A DNA stretch of 64,000 nucleotides, from contig JACDTU010000008.1 of the NCBI GenBank assembly GCA_022376465.1, positions 682,001 to 746,000 on the forward strand, written 5' to 3'. Position 1 is the stretch's first letter. Each line of letters begins with the position of its first letter. This document shows positions 22,750 through 33,948 of the stretch, piece after piece. Below the pieces are notes generated by a model. It had not been told where the DNA came from. It ran no database searches and saw only the letters and a list, made by a program, of their open reading frames with translations. Both the position numbers and the translations under genes were made by a program. This DNA comes from Cubamyces lactineus. Lineage: Eukaryota > Basidiomycota > Agaricomycetes > Polyporales > Polyporaceae.

Positions 22750-24440
22750 TCACTCCCTCTTCCGCTTCTCTTCCCCCTTCTCCGCTCCCGCCCTCTTTCT
22801 CGAGCCCGCCGCATAGCCCATCGTGCCCGCAAACACCATCCCCGCGCCCGCCCACACGCCCGCGTTCACCGCCCCTCCCGTGCGGAAGAGCATGACGCTG
22901 AGCACGAGCGACGTCGCCTTGCGCACGACGAGGAGCAGCGTGACCGCGAGCGCGGACACGCCGCGCGCCGTGAGTCGGTGCACGCCCGCGACGCACACGT
23001 GCGCCGTCACCGCGGTGAGCGCGAGCGCGACGAACGCGCTCGGGATGGGGAGCGTGACGTCCAGCACCGTGCTGTCTTTCGCGCGGAGGCTGACGTCGAG
23101 AAGGGATTTCGAGAGACCGAACGGTGGGTAGAGCGTCAGCGCGCGGTCGAGGGCAGGCCGCAGCGCGCTAGGGAACGCGAGGGAAAACGCGAGTGGGGGA
23201 CTCGCGTAGAACGCGCGTGCCTGCACGGCGAGGTCGTGCCGGACGAAGTAGAACATAGGCAGCGAGAGGAAGTGGAGGTAGAACATGCTCTCCTGCCACG
23301 GCTCGGTCCCGCTATGCGCGGGCGTTGTGTGAGATGCGGGCTTCTCGCCTGACACTGCGGGCGTTTTCTCAGCGTGCCCGTTCGCGTGCCCGTTCGAGGC
23401 GCCATTCGCGGTCGCGCCAGAGTGCCCGTTTGAGATGGGTGCAGTCGTGGCGGTAGAGGTCGGGGCCGGGACGCGCACGTACCGCGCGTACGTCCAATCC
23501 TGCACGATCCCGAGCACGCCAGAGAGGACGAGCGCAAAGGTGAGGATCGCGATGCCCGTCGCATAGCGCCACTGTTCCTGGGAGAGGAATCCCTCCACAG
23601 ACGGCTCAGTATCCTCCATCGCAGAAGTTGCTGATGATGAAGGTGCCTTGCTCTGCTTCGGCGCAGATGCGGAGAGCGTCGTAAGCACGACGCCTACCGT
23701 GACCACCAGCACCGACAAGACCTGCGCCAAATTATACCTACACACAAGTCCCCCGTTTCAGCATGAGCTACGTCCAGCGGCGCGTACCCGACACACGAGC
23801 ACACATCAGGAAGGAACTCACCGCTTCCCAGCAAGCAGCCAGCCCATGAGCATGCTGATGACGAGCCCGCCGCTGCGGAAGATGATGTGGACGGACATGG
23901 GGATCGCGTACCCGAACGCGGCGTTGTTCAGGAGCGAGACCGCGTAGAAGAGCGCGACCTGCGCGAGGTACGGCGCGAGCGGCGTGCGCCGCGGGCGGAG
24001 GCGCGGCACCGGCACGCGTGTCCACCACTTTGCTGGTTTTCCTGGTGCGCGTGGTTGTGCTGTTGGGCCTGACGTCGACGCCGATGCCGATCTTGTCGGT
24101 GAGGTCGATGATGACGGTGGCGATGGGGAACTTGAGGATAGCGAGGAGCCAAGGGGCGCGAACACGACAAACTTCGGCAGCCCATGCAGCGATATGAGCA
24201 CAAACTGCGCAAAGGTAATGAGCGAGCCCGAGCGCGGATGCTCGCGCGTGAGCTGCTCCATCGTCACCGCATTGCTGCAAAATCGCAAAAGTCGTGGTGC
24301 ACACAGCGATCAGTCTCCACGCACTATTGGAAGATCGGACGAACGCACCTGCAACAGCCCCCGAATATCAGCCCGAGCGTCGTCGCCCAGTCCGAGACGA
24401 CCCCGAGGGAGAGCCCGCGGATGATCTCGCTCGCGCTCAT
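22750..24440 (-). CDS. UAA-family nucleotide-sugar transporter (UDP-GlcNAc-type, Yea4-like)
   Basis: Multi-pass Golgi/ER membrane transporter of the UAA family, expected to exchange a UDP-sugar (UDP-GlcNAc type) for UMP. Exons in coding order are 24440-24349, 24274-23822 and 23737-22750, giving 510 residues. The start MSASEIIRGLSLGVVSDWATTLGLIFGGC and VTMEQLTREHPRSGSLITFAQF are typical. YAVSLLNNAAFGYAIPMSVH, IIFRSGGLVISMLMGWLLAGKRY and the C-terminal VRKATSLVLSVMLFRTGG are conserved transport helices. Two low-complexity insertions are odd. One is a Ser/Pro-rich loop after KFVVFAPLG in exon 2. The other is an Asn/His/Gly-rich linker (GHSGATANGASNGHANGHAE) between helices in exon 3. Both probably face the cytosol. 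The C terminus is a basic tail (KRKRE). Confidence 0.85.
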
Positions 24441-25389
24441 GGTGGTGGCGGTGGCGAGGAAGTTGTCCGATGTCGAGTGAGTAACTCAGAGAACGGTCGT
24501 TAGTAGGTCTAGAGGTCAAGGTGTGAACGCAGATGAGAAGGTGGTGGTGGTGGTCGGGGAGGAAGAAGGGGAGGAGTTGGGAGAGACGAGGAGAGCATTT
24601 AGGCTAGATGGCAGGACGCGCGCTGGGCGGGAGCGCAAGGAGACGGGCACCAGCACAGGAACACGTTTACGGCCACTGGACCGCCATCCAGTGACATGCT
24701 TTCCCCGCGCAGACGCGTTACGTCACGCGTCCTCCTCCGTGATTCCGCCTCAAATCATTTGCGGCGCTTTCAGCCAGCGCTCCGTGTCCGTCGTGTGCTC
24801 GGACCCCATGCAGATAACGGGGAGGCAAGTCTGAGGGCGATACAACATGCATTGCACAGTGCTACAAGTACACGTCATGTAAAAGGGTATCGTCTACAAC
24901 GTATCGCGGGGGTATATCCCGCCACCGCTCACGCAGCAGCAGGAACTTCGACGGCAGTGATCCGGAGGTAAGGGATGGGAAGTGGTGGTACGGCTACAAG
25001 CATTACCGCACGCGCTCCAGAAAGAGTCCGTACGAGGGTGGCAGAGAGTGTAGGGGAGTAGTGATGTGCGGAATAGTCCGTGGGCCGCGAGCGCGAGACG
25101 AACGAAAAGATTGAACCGAAAGCGCGCCGCGGCCGTATACTACTAGGGTGAAGTGTCCATAGGAATGTAAGGTAGGTTGTCCAGCAAGTGGTAGAAATGA
25201 ATGTGAAGAAAAGGAGCGTCGTTGGCGCAGAACAAATCGAAAAACGGTGCACAACGAGCCAGGTCCCACTGAACTCATAACCCCGAGAAAAATAATCGTA
25301 GGGAAAAAACAGAGAAGCAAGCGTTTCATGTCATCGTCGTCCCGTCGCCGGGCCCCATCCGTGTTGAGATCGCGCATAGATCATCATCT
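24441..25389. other. Intergenic region upstream of the transporter
   Basis: About 0.95 kb between the transporter start and the 3' end of the cyclin gene, both on the minus strand. It holds a GGTGGTGGT/GGGGAGG-rich stretch near 24,540-24,590 that probably belongs to the transporter promoter or 5' UTR. No gene was seen. Confidence 0.35.
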
Positions 25390-27022
25390 TCAGACGTCCA
25401 CCACCTGTTGCGTTTGCTGGCTCCGGAACAGCGCCGACTTCGACGGCGCAAGCCGCCGGAACGCGCTGCTCGGGCCCTGGCCCTCTTCGCGCTCCCCGCT
25501 GCCGTCCCGGTCTTGACCCTTCGTGGCGGCCCACATCCGGCTCAGGAAGCTTCCGCCTACAGCTCGTGATACCGAAGGCATCGTCGTCGAGGATGCCATA
25601 GAGCCGCCCTCTGGGTATTGCCCAGCGGTGTACGAACTCGCGCGGGGAGCGCCCCTACCCAAGCCCGGACGAGGAGGAAGGAGACACTCCGTCGCGTCAT
25701 GTGACGGCGAAGAGCTGGGAGAGGACTGCAATGACCGACCAGGACTGGGGACGTCGCGCACCGAAAGCCGCTTCGACTCCGTCGCAGAGCCCGCCACCGT
25801 CGCTTCGCTTTGGATGGTGCACGTTGAAGCCGTAGAGACCTTCCGGCCCTGGCGATCCCGGTGATACGCGTATGCAGCGGGCCTCAGCGAGAATTTGCGA
25901 TGGCCCACGACCTCACCAGACCCCGCATCCAGGACCTCTACGTCGAACTCGCGATCGGACGCGCCCTCAGATGAGAGCGACGAAGGCGACGATGAACCGC
26001 TATCGCACGTGAGCCCGCCCATCTCCGACTCCTCACTGTTGCTCCTCGCGCTGTTGAGTGTGCTGCTCGACGACGCTCGCGACAAGCTGCGTGGTCGCGC
26101 TTCGGTGTCTGAGGTAGGCACGCTGAGGTACTGCGACGAAAGACGCTTGACAAAGCTTTGAACGCTGGCGAGGCTTGTCGCGGGAGAGGGGAGCGTAGAA
26201 GCGCCGCCATCAACGGGGGTAGGAGGAGGTGCGGATATATGCGCCTGTACGCGTGCTTTGGCGCGACTGACAGCAGCTGCCCGCGTCTCCTTCGTAGTCG
26301 GTTCTGCCGGGGAACGCGTCTTGGGCAGGAATGGCGCGAAGTGGAGCATGGCCTCTTCCTCGTCAAACCGGAGGTCATAGTTGAGTAGGAAGAGCAACTG
26401 TTTCTCCATGAGGTTCACCTCGGCGAGTTCGAACAGCCGTCCGTAGTTGACCCAGTTCTTGTTCTTCGGCGACGAGTCATTGAGATACTTGGCGGCGACA
26501 ATGAGCGTTGCGAGGAATACGCGGTGCCGGGTACAAGGCATGCCTGTCAAAGCGGGGCCGTCATATGCGTGCATACATGCGGTCAACAGAGTGCCAATGC
26601 GCGCGACAGAGCGGAGACGTACCCTTGGCCATCTTCGGCAGCTTCGTCCGCAGACGCTCCAGGTAGATGAGAGTCGTGAGAAGCGTCGGGACCTGCACAT
26701 GTGAGCTCTGGCAGATGTAGATGATGAAGTCCTGGAGGCTCGGCAACTTCGTCGCCTGCCCCTGCGCCTGAGGCTGCTGCTGCTGCTGGCCAGGCTGATC
26801 TGCGAACGACGATTTGTGCGGGGTGTGCGGCGGGGTAGGAAGGGGCGCCGCCGCAGCCGCGGGAGAATCGTCGGCGAGGGTGATAACGCGGGTCGTCTGG
26901 AGCGCGATGTACTGGATCATGTCGTACGACACAGGCTGGCACATGAGCTGCACGAGGTCGCGGTTGTGGAACGACCGCGGGAGGAGCGAGGCCGGATGGC
27001 GGAGCTCCGACGAGGAGGACAT
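25390..27022 (-). CDS. PCL-type (Pho85) cyclin with Ser-rich tail
   Basis: Cyclin-box protein of the Pcl1/2 group that would activate a Pho85-type CDK. Exons 27022-26623 and 26543-25390 encode 517 residues. The cyclin N domain spans the junction. LPSLQDFIIYICQSSHVQVP and TLIYLERLRTKLPKMAKG come from exon 1. HRVFLATLIVAAKYLNDSSP, KNWVNYGRLFELAEVNLMEK and LLFLLNYDLRFDEEE come from exon 2. The region before the box has an Ala/Pro patch and a short poly-Gln run. The roughly 280-residue C-terminal tail is very Ser-rich with many SP/TP sites, which suggests phosphorylation-controlled stability (inference). The tail ends SQQTQQVVDV. It is one of three cyclin-box genes in 26 kb. Confidence 0.88.
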
Positions 27023-28313
27023 GGTGAGGACGCTCGCACGCACGGACAGGTGGGTGTGAGAGGTGAGGGGGAGACGGGGTGGTTGATCAGAGAGCGTGGG
27101 GTGTATAGCAGGGGGTTGTTGTGCCCGTCGAGGGCGAAAGCAAATGAAAAAGGAGAAAAAGGGAGCAGGCGGGGAGGATGTGCGCGTCGTGGAGCCTATA
27201 TAGGGACTCGAACGACGGACAAACAAACGCACACGTCGATCGGGGACGTCGTCACGACTGGGCGGGCGGTGGTTCGTCTGTGGCAGAAGCCGACTCGAGT
27301 CGCTCCTCGGACGAGAGGCTCGTTAGGCCCGGGGAGGTGAAGGTCGGCGTGAAGGAGGGATGCAGCACGCGAGCACGAGCGAGTAGCAAAGTGAGCAGCA
27401 GCAGCAAGCGGTCAAAGCGAAGCGGCTGAGGAGATATATGCGAGCTCGGAGAATGCGCGAGGAAAATGCAGAGGCCCAGAGCTCGCAGGGAGAATTTTAG
27501 TGACGAGGAGCGACGGCGAGGCAGAGCGCGAAGAAAGCTGGCCGCGCGTGCGTTCTCCGGGATTTATGCAGGGGCGGGGGCGGGGGAGGCTGGCAGATCG
27601 CACGCGTCCACACGTCCGACTTTGCTTCCGCGCCCGAGTATGGCAGGCGGGTTGCCCTGACATCCAGTCACATTCATCCCTGTCTCCGCGCCCACGGAGT
27701 TTGCACCTGTCACAGTCCATCCATTCAGTTTCACCAGCCCAATGCTCGAGCGATTCGTTGGACTCACGTCTAGCATTTGCGTTTTCGAGACATGGATGTC
27801 CATAACAAGGAAAAGCCGCCGCGAGCGTTGAGTACAAGCGAAGACGCCACAAAGCTCCCGGCAAAGTCGCTTATCAGCGCTTCGATGGCTAAGCGCACAA
27901 ACTGCCCTTGGTCTCAGCTTCCAAGCCTATCGGCCGTATGTGACACTAATTAACTTTGACTGACTTGCATTGGACTCGGAGCGCGTATGTGGAAGTATTC
28001 ACAGGCAAATCAAAGTACCCATTATTCTGCAGAGCTATGTGGTGTTCAGAAGCACGGTCGCAAGCATGCAGTTCGCCATGACAGCTCTTTGGCACGTTTA
28101 ACTTAGGAAACCACAGAGACTTTATCAGCCACGACTCAATAGTCATAGTGCTCTGCAAGCCATCAAGGTGTCACTTGACCGAAAGTATCAACTACTGTCG
28201 CTTAAAGTTTTGCATACACGCATGTTCCTTGAAAGACTTCCGGCGACTTGCAAGTCGACGCTCCAAAATACTGAGTAAAAGCCGGTCCTGCGGATGTGTC
28301 GACCCGTTCTGCA
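27023..28313. other. Upstream region of the PCL-type cyclin
   Basis: Long gene-free stretch. The first 400 bases are purine-rich on the plus strand (pyrimidine-rich on the cyclin's sense strand) and look like promoter plus 5' leader. No supportable ORF was seen. Confidence 0.35.
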
Positions 28314-28725
28314 TACTGTACGTCCCAGACGTTAGGCGAGGCGATGTAACCCTAGATTAGGGCGTGGGAAGAGGGCGCTCAGGCGATGGCCGTCGGGGGA
28401 CATGGGGACATAGGCGATATCGCCTGTGATCTGACCTGTATAGTGGGTCTAACAAGAAGTGAGAGGAGTAAATTGGATGGAACTGTAGCTTCGAGCAATA
28501 CTACTGCCCAGTGGGAAAGGCATCGTAACATGGAATCGAAGGCAAACATTCGTTCGCGCAACGGGCGCTAAACGTACAGCGGACGGCATGGATTACGTAA
28601 TAAGACATCTCTTTGAGGGAGGTTAGGCGACGGGGTCCTGGGGACATAGGGACAAGCGCCCATATAGGCGAGACGATGGGTGCCCGGGGACGGGGGACAT
28701 CGCCTAACGTCTGGGACGTACAGTA
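28314..28725. mobile_element. MITE-like element with perfect terminal inverted repeats and TA target duplication
   Basis: The first 25 bases (28314-28338, beginning TACTGTACGTCCC) are an exact reverse complement of the last 25 (28701-28725). Taking the outermost TA on each side as target-site duplication leaves an element of about 408 bp with 23-bp inverted repeats, the arrangement of Tc1/mariner-type non-autonomous elements. The interior is G-rich, with partial repeats of GGGGACAT(A/G)GG near 28,398-28,412 and 28,638-28,652, and holds no ORF. Just inside the left repeat there is a 5-base repeat (AGGCG) missing from the right. Confidence 0.78.
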
Positions 28726-30350
28726 CAGCACATGGCACAAGAAGCCCACGGGTACATGTGCCTCCGGCCTGAATTGAGGATATGCCGGATGCATGTACTG
28801 GACGGCATGGACCCCAGCCAACGTCCCATCTGAGGTATTCGCCAGCAATCATGATGGTAGCTACAGTCACGTAAACTCACAACGCTGACCGTGGCGCCGT
28901 CCGAGGACGTCGAGGACGCGAGATTGCTAATGTTTGTGAGCTTGATATTCTTATGATGACACGCCATGGCGTGCGCATCACTAGGCAATCAAACGCTGTG
29001 CATGATGACTGTTTGAGTGACCTCACTGATGGCAAGGAAGTCCGTACAATATAATCACAGCTTTCGAATGTTCAGCTGTGTACGTCTTGGAGCTAGCGCA
29101 ACCGGCATATGGCTAGAACTTGGCAAATTGCCGGTGGGGCCAAGATAGGACGCAGAGTGCCCTGTAACTCTAAGTGCCACCGATCATACGATGCGCAGCG
29201 GACGCTCTGCGGCCAAGGCAGCACTTCGGAAGTCATATAGACCGAGTGCTCACCCACGACGGGATGTCATGAGGTCGGAGGCATGAGAGAACTATGATGG
29301 CGGAATGTGGCCATGGGTCTGGTCGGAATGCCGGCGTTATCGTTGTGGCCAGTGGTGTTCCTAGCTCGAGCACGCAGCCGGTTCTTGGGTTCTGTATGAA
29401 AGAAGAGGCGCCTCGTGTGACACTCAGGGCGTACCCCTCTCGACCATGTTGCCGCGCGATTTGGTCGTACGTCATGACATTTTGTGAATGTCGGCGCCGG
29501 CAAAGATTAGAGCTGGCGATGGCAGGGTTCAGCCCGCCGTGTTCCTGTGCGTGCCGGCGGCGGTTTGGTCAGCGGCGAGAGAAAGCAGTTAGGCTAGCGC
29601 GACGTGACGTGCCTTGGATTGCATTAGCGAGGGTGAGGAAGATCTTGGGAGATGGAGAGGAAGTGAGGGGTTGTGTCCATCTCGGATCCGAAAGCAGATT
29701 GGAATCGATCACGCAGCGTGAATGCTGGCCATGGGTACCGGTGGCTGCCAAGATCTCTGTATCTGTACCTGCAGCCCGGGACGGCTCGCCCAGGGTTCGA
29801 TGGGGGAGAGGCGGCGAGTATATAAAGTGCCCGTCCTCAGCCGACGACGCTGTTGTCCTCCCCCCACGCTGGACATGGGCGATGAAGCAGAGATGAGGGA
29901 GGAGAGAGGGGTGGGACGAAGGTGTCCAGATCTGGCATCAAACTCGCACGGGCGGTGACCGCTGTCGTCGCCCGCCAATCCGCCCGCAGAGGACTCTGAG
30001 CGTGTCCCCTAGCTAGCGAGTGCTCCTGCCCTAGCCCTGCCTGAGCATCGTCCCGTACTGCTCGACTATCTCCGCTAACGCCTCGTTTCTCTCCTCGCCC
30101 GCCCACATCTCTGGGTCTCTTCCTCGCCTTCCCCGCGTGTCTCCCCCTTCGCAGGCCGTCGTCGTCCGCGCGGAGAAACAGAGGCTTTTGCAGCACACTA
30201 GCCTCTGCTCTCCCTTGAATTCACTCGACTGCTGCTCTCCCTTGTCCCATCTTCTCGGATATTCGGATTCCTCGGCCTCGCAAACCGCACCCCGTCCTCT
30301 CTCCCTCGGCCCTCTATATCTGGTCACCCTGGACCGTCTCCGAGATTACC
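28726..30350. other. Gene-free region upstream of the SSXT gene
   Basis: No supportable gene. The last 300 bases before 30351 are strongly pyrimidine-rich (CTCTCC/TCCC tracts) and are likely core promoter and 5' UTR of the following gene. The ORFs present lack domains and clash with splicing patterns. Confidence 0.4.
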
Positions 30351-33300
30351 ATGATCCATCTCGATCATAATCACTCCTCCTCCATCCCCGCACACGCCAA
30401 ACCGCCAAACCTCATTCTCTCAAACGCCAGCCATGCTGATCAGAACGTCAACGGCGTCCTCCCCTGGTCTTCCCCCTCCCGTGATCCCAGGCCATTCTAT
30501 CCAGAATCCCACGACCAGCAGCCCTTCCCCTCACCAGACCCTTCCAACTCCGCCCCTCCTTCAGCTTCAGCTCCTCAGCAGCCTGACAAGCCGCACGATT
30601 CCCCCTCCTCGTCCCATCTAACCGCTTCTACCTCCGCCGCCCCTGCCCCTACCCCCGCTGACGGCGACGCACAACATACAGAGCAAACCCAATCTTCGTC
30701 CCACACAGAGCCGTCGCCAAGCAGCCCCGCAGACGCGCGCTCCCCGCCCGCTGACAGCACCTCCTCCCTAACACCCCCACCGGATGCCGCTACTCCCAAC
30801 CCCGCGACGGAGGCCCCAGAAGAACCCCCAGGCAAGTCAAAATCAAGCACAAACGACAACAGCGCGGCTATGCCAGACAAGCCCTCTGCGCAGGCCTCGG
30901 ACGACGTCGACAAGGCGTCTCGTCAGTCCACCCCCCTCAGCGAGCTGTCCTCCGCTCCCGAGACCGCGCCAGACGAAGAGGCAGGAGATGCGTCGGGAAA
31001 GGCGTCGGATGCCGGTACGTCTGCTGTTAAGGAGTCCAGCGGCACTGAGGCGAGCGGTGTGGCGAAAGACGCATTGTCCAGCACCGCCAACAAGGACGGC
31101 GCCGCCGCCACGTCCCCCTCGGCGCAACAACTATCACCCTCAGATCCGAGCTCAACACCTCAACAAAACACCTCGTCCGGCCTTGCCGTCGGTCATCATT
31201 CGCATACCGGCGGGGAGCAAGTTGCGAACCCGGCGAACCCCGCTGTCAAGCAGAGTCCGGGGCAAAATATGGGGCAGCCGACGCTGCCGGACGGGATCTC
31301 CTCACGACAGCACTCGCAATCGAGCCTGTCGCCCACGCACTCGAAAGCACCATCACTCGACCCGAAGGTGGTGTCCATCTTGGAGCTGAACTCTCTATTG
31401 CTGAGGTACGTGGCGTGGATCTCACCGTCTCAAACTGCTCTAGACCTTGTATCCAGGGTATCCATGGACTTCCAGGCGCGAGGTATCCCCATCAACGACC
31501 CAAGCTTTCACCAGTGCGTCCTTCTCCCATCTGGCCGTTTATATCTGCTCACGGGAGGTCGGATAGATACTCGACACGACTGCAGTCCAATCTGACGTGG
31601 CTTGCCGCTGCGGCAGATGAAAATCACAAAGTCGTACGTCTCATCGTCGTCGCCGTGCTCACATACGTGTATACTAACAGCGAACGGATATATGTGAGCA
31701 GAGCCAAAGTATGATGGCCCTTCCCATCATGACGCCACCTCCTCTTGTAGAGTTCACGGAGATGGACCGTATAGTGCACCTCTACCGCGAGCTGCCTAAT
31801 ATTTTCTCGAAAGAGCTCGCGCGAAGACAGCAGGCAGCACATCCTGGCGCAGGACCCGGGGCGGGTTCTGGCTTCGTGAACGGCAGCGTGAAGCGCGAGC
31901 GCACCGAAGAGCCCATGGGGCCCGAGGGCGGACACAAGCGGCGAGATACCGGTGAGACGAAAGCGCAGACTCCTTCCGGGTTCTCTACGCCCGGTGCGGG
32001 ACCGTCAACGCCACATCCACCCTCGCAGCCCATGCAGCAAGTACCGGGGCATCCAGCTGCAAACATGGCGAACATGAACGCGAACATGAACCCCAATATG
32101 GGCGGCGGACCCATTCCACGCATGAGCAGCCCGTTGATGCCTCCGCCCCCAGTACCGCCAGGTGCGATGGGCCCGAACGAGGCCCAGCTCGCGGCGATGC
32201 GGGCGAGGCAGATGCAGATGCGGCAGGCGCAGCAGGCTCAGCAACAGCACCAGCAACAGCTCGCAGAAGGCAGCCGACAGATGTCCCCACCGGCGAACAT
32301 GGGCATGGGCGGCGGCATGGCGGGCCCTTCGTCGTCTGCGGGGCCTGGAGCAGGTGTTGGACCAGGACCTGGGGGACCGTCTTCGGGCGGATCGATGCCC
32401 CAGCTGACTCCAGCCCAACTCGCGCAGCTGCAGAGTATAGGCCCGAACGCGCTGCAGAACTTCCAGGCGCTGCATTCCCCGGGCGGACATCCGTTCGTAC
32501 AGTATATGATCCAGCAGGTGCCTGGGTTCATGAGCCTGCCCATGCAGGACAAGCTGCAGAAGATGCAAGCCGCGCAGGTAAGTCATACAACCTTTGTTAC
32601 CTTGTCATGAGAGATGGCTGAATAGCGTCAACAGAATCTGTTGCAAGCGAGGAGATCGGCTGCTGCCCAGTCGCAAGCTGGCGGCTCCATGGGTTTCCCG
32701 CAAGGTGGCATGCCCGGAGCGATCGCACCACAACATTCAGGAGACGGCAGCCCATCACGCATGTCCCCCGTACAGCAGCAACAATCGCCCATGCAACCTT
32801 CGTTCCCCTACGGCGGCGGCGGAGGTAGCGGTGGAGTACCCAACGACCCTCGCTCAATGTTCACACCACAACAGCAGGCCGCACTCGCACAGATGAACCC
32901 GCAACAGCGGCAGCTCTACCTCATGCAGCAGCAGATGCTTCGCGGGGGCGGCGTCGGTGGTGGAGCGGGAGGCGGCCCGGGCATGAACCCGCAGGCGATG
33001 AGCCAGCAGCAGATGATGCAAGAACGCATGCGGCTCGAACAGCAGCAACGTATGGCGGCTGCAGCTTCAAGTCACGGTTCGCCTACGAACGCTGGTGGCA
33101 TGGGCGGCATGGGTGGTATGGGCAACATGGGCGGTATGGGCGGTATGGGCGGCATGGGCGGTATGGGAGGCATGGGCGGTATGGGGAATATGAGTGGAAT
33201 GGGAGGCATGGGCGGCATGGGAGGTATGGGTGGAATGGGCAACATGGGTGGTATGGGAGGCATGGGCAACATGGGTCCATCTCTATCCGGGGGCGTCGAC

Positions 33301-33948
33301 GGCTCGCAGTTCCCCGCCCTACGTTCGAACCCAAGTATGCCCGGGATCGCCCGCAGCGCGCGCACCCCATCAGACTCAGGCCCGTCACCCGTCTCGCAGC
33401 AGCGAATGGGCAGCGTCGGTGGCCAGAGTCCCGAAGAGCAGCAACAGCACCAACAGCAGCAGCACCAGCGTGCCATGATGATGCAGCAGGCCCAGGCGCA
33501 GCGCTCCATGAACATGACCCCACACATGCAGAACCCGGGCTTCATTGGTGCGCCTCAAGGTGGTGGCGGCGGCGGCGGCCCTGGAGGAGGAGGGTGGCCG
33601 CAGCAGCAGATGGGCCAGGGCGGCGGAGGCTTCGGGATGGTCTCCCCACCAGGCTCAGCAGGGGGCGGGATGGGCGGTGCGCCGTCGCCCGCTGCTACCT
33701 CCGCCACAGCCAACCCGAACCAAATGTGGGGCCAGGGAGGCGGTGGTGGAGGGGGAGGGGGAGGACCGTTCATGGCCCCGTCGCCGTCTGCGAGCCAGCA
33801 CGAAGGCATGACACCCGGACGGCAGGCGTCTGCGACCCCGGGCCCGCAGCAGCAGCAGATGCCGGGAGCGGGTATGGGCGTGCAGGGAAGCCCGACGGCG
33901 GACCAGGCTGGGTTGAGCGATCTGGATTTCTTCAACTGGGGACAATGA
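30351..33948 (+). CDS. SSXT (SS18-like) domain protein, putative SWI/SNF-type co-activator
   Basis: Large low-complexity nuclear protein of 1122 residues. Exons are 30351-31405, 31457-31513, 31567-31633, 31702-32577 and 32635-33948. The only compact domain spans exons 1-3: SILELNSLLLRVSMDFQARG, then HQYSTRLQSNLTWLAAAADE. This matches the SSXT pattern of SS18, where a helix with N-x-x-L-L leads to Q..LH.NL.YLA..AD. In animals that domain anchors SS18 to the SWI/SNF ATPase. The roughly 350 residues before it are Ser/Pro/Ala-rich. The rest is Gln-, Met-, Pro- and Gly-rich with a Met-Gly-Gly repeat tract, like SS18's QPGY region. The C terminus is an acidic/aromatic LSDLDFFNWGQ. The SSXT assignment rests on about 50 residues, so the complex membership is inference. 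Confidence 0.66.
33094..33280 (+). repeat. Coding minisatellite encoding (Met-Gly-Gly)n
   Basis: Roughly twenty tandem 9-base units (GGC ATG GGN types) inside exon 5 of the SSXT gene encode MGG with occasional MGN and MSG units. Synonymous changes between units show the tract is not freshly expanded throughout. Length polymorphism between strains is likely. Confidence 0.9.

Noticed and set aside
31782..33545. Long antisense ORFs within the SSXT gene
   Set aside because: Mirror images of low-complexity GC-rich coding repeats; no family similarity; no splice logic.
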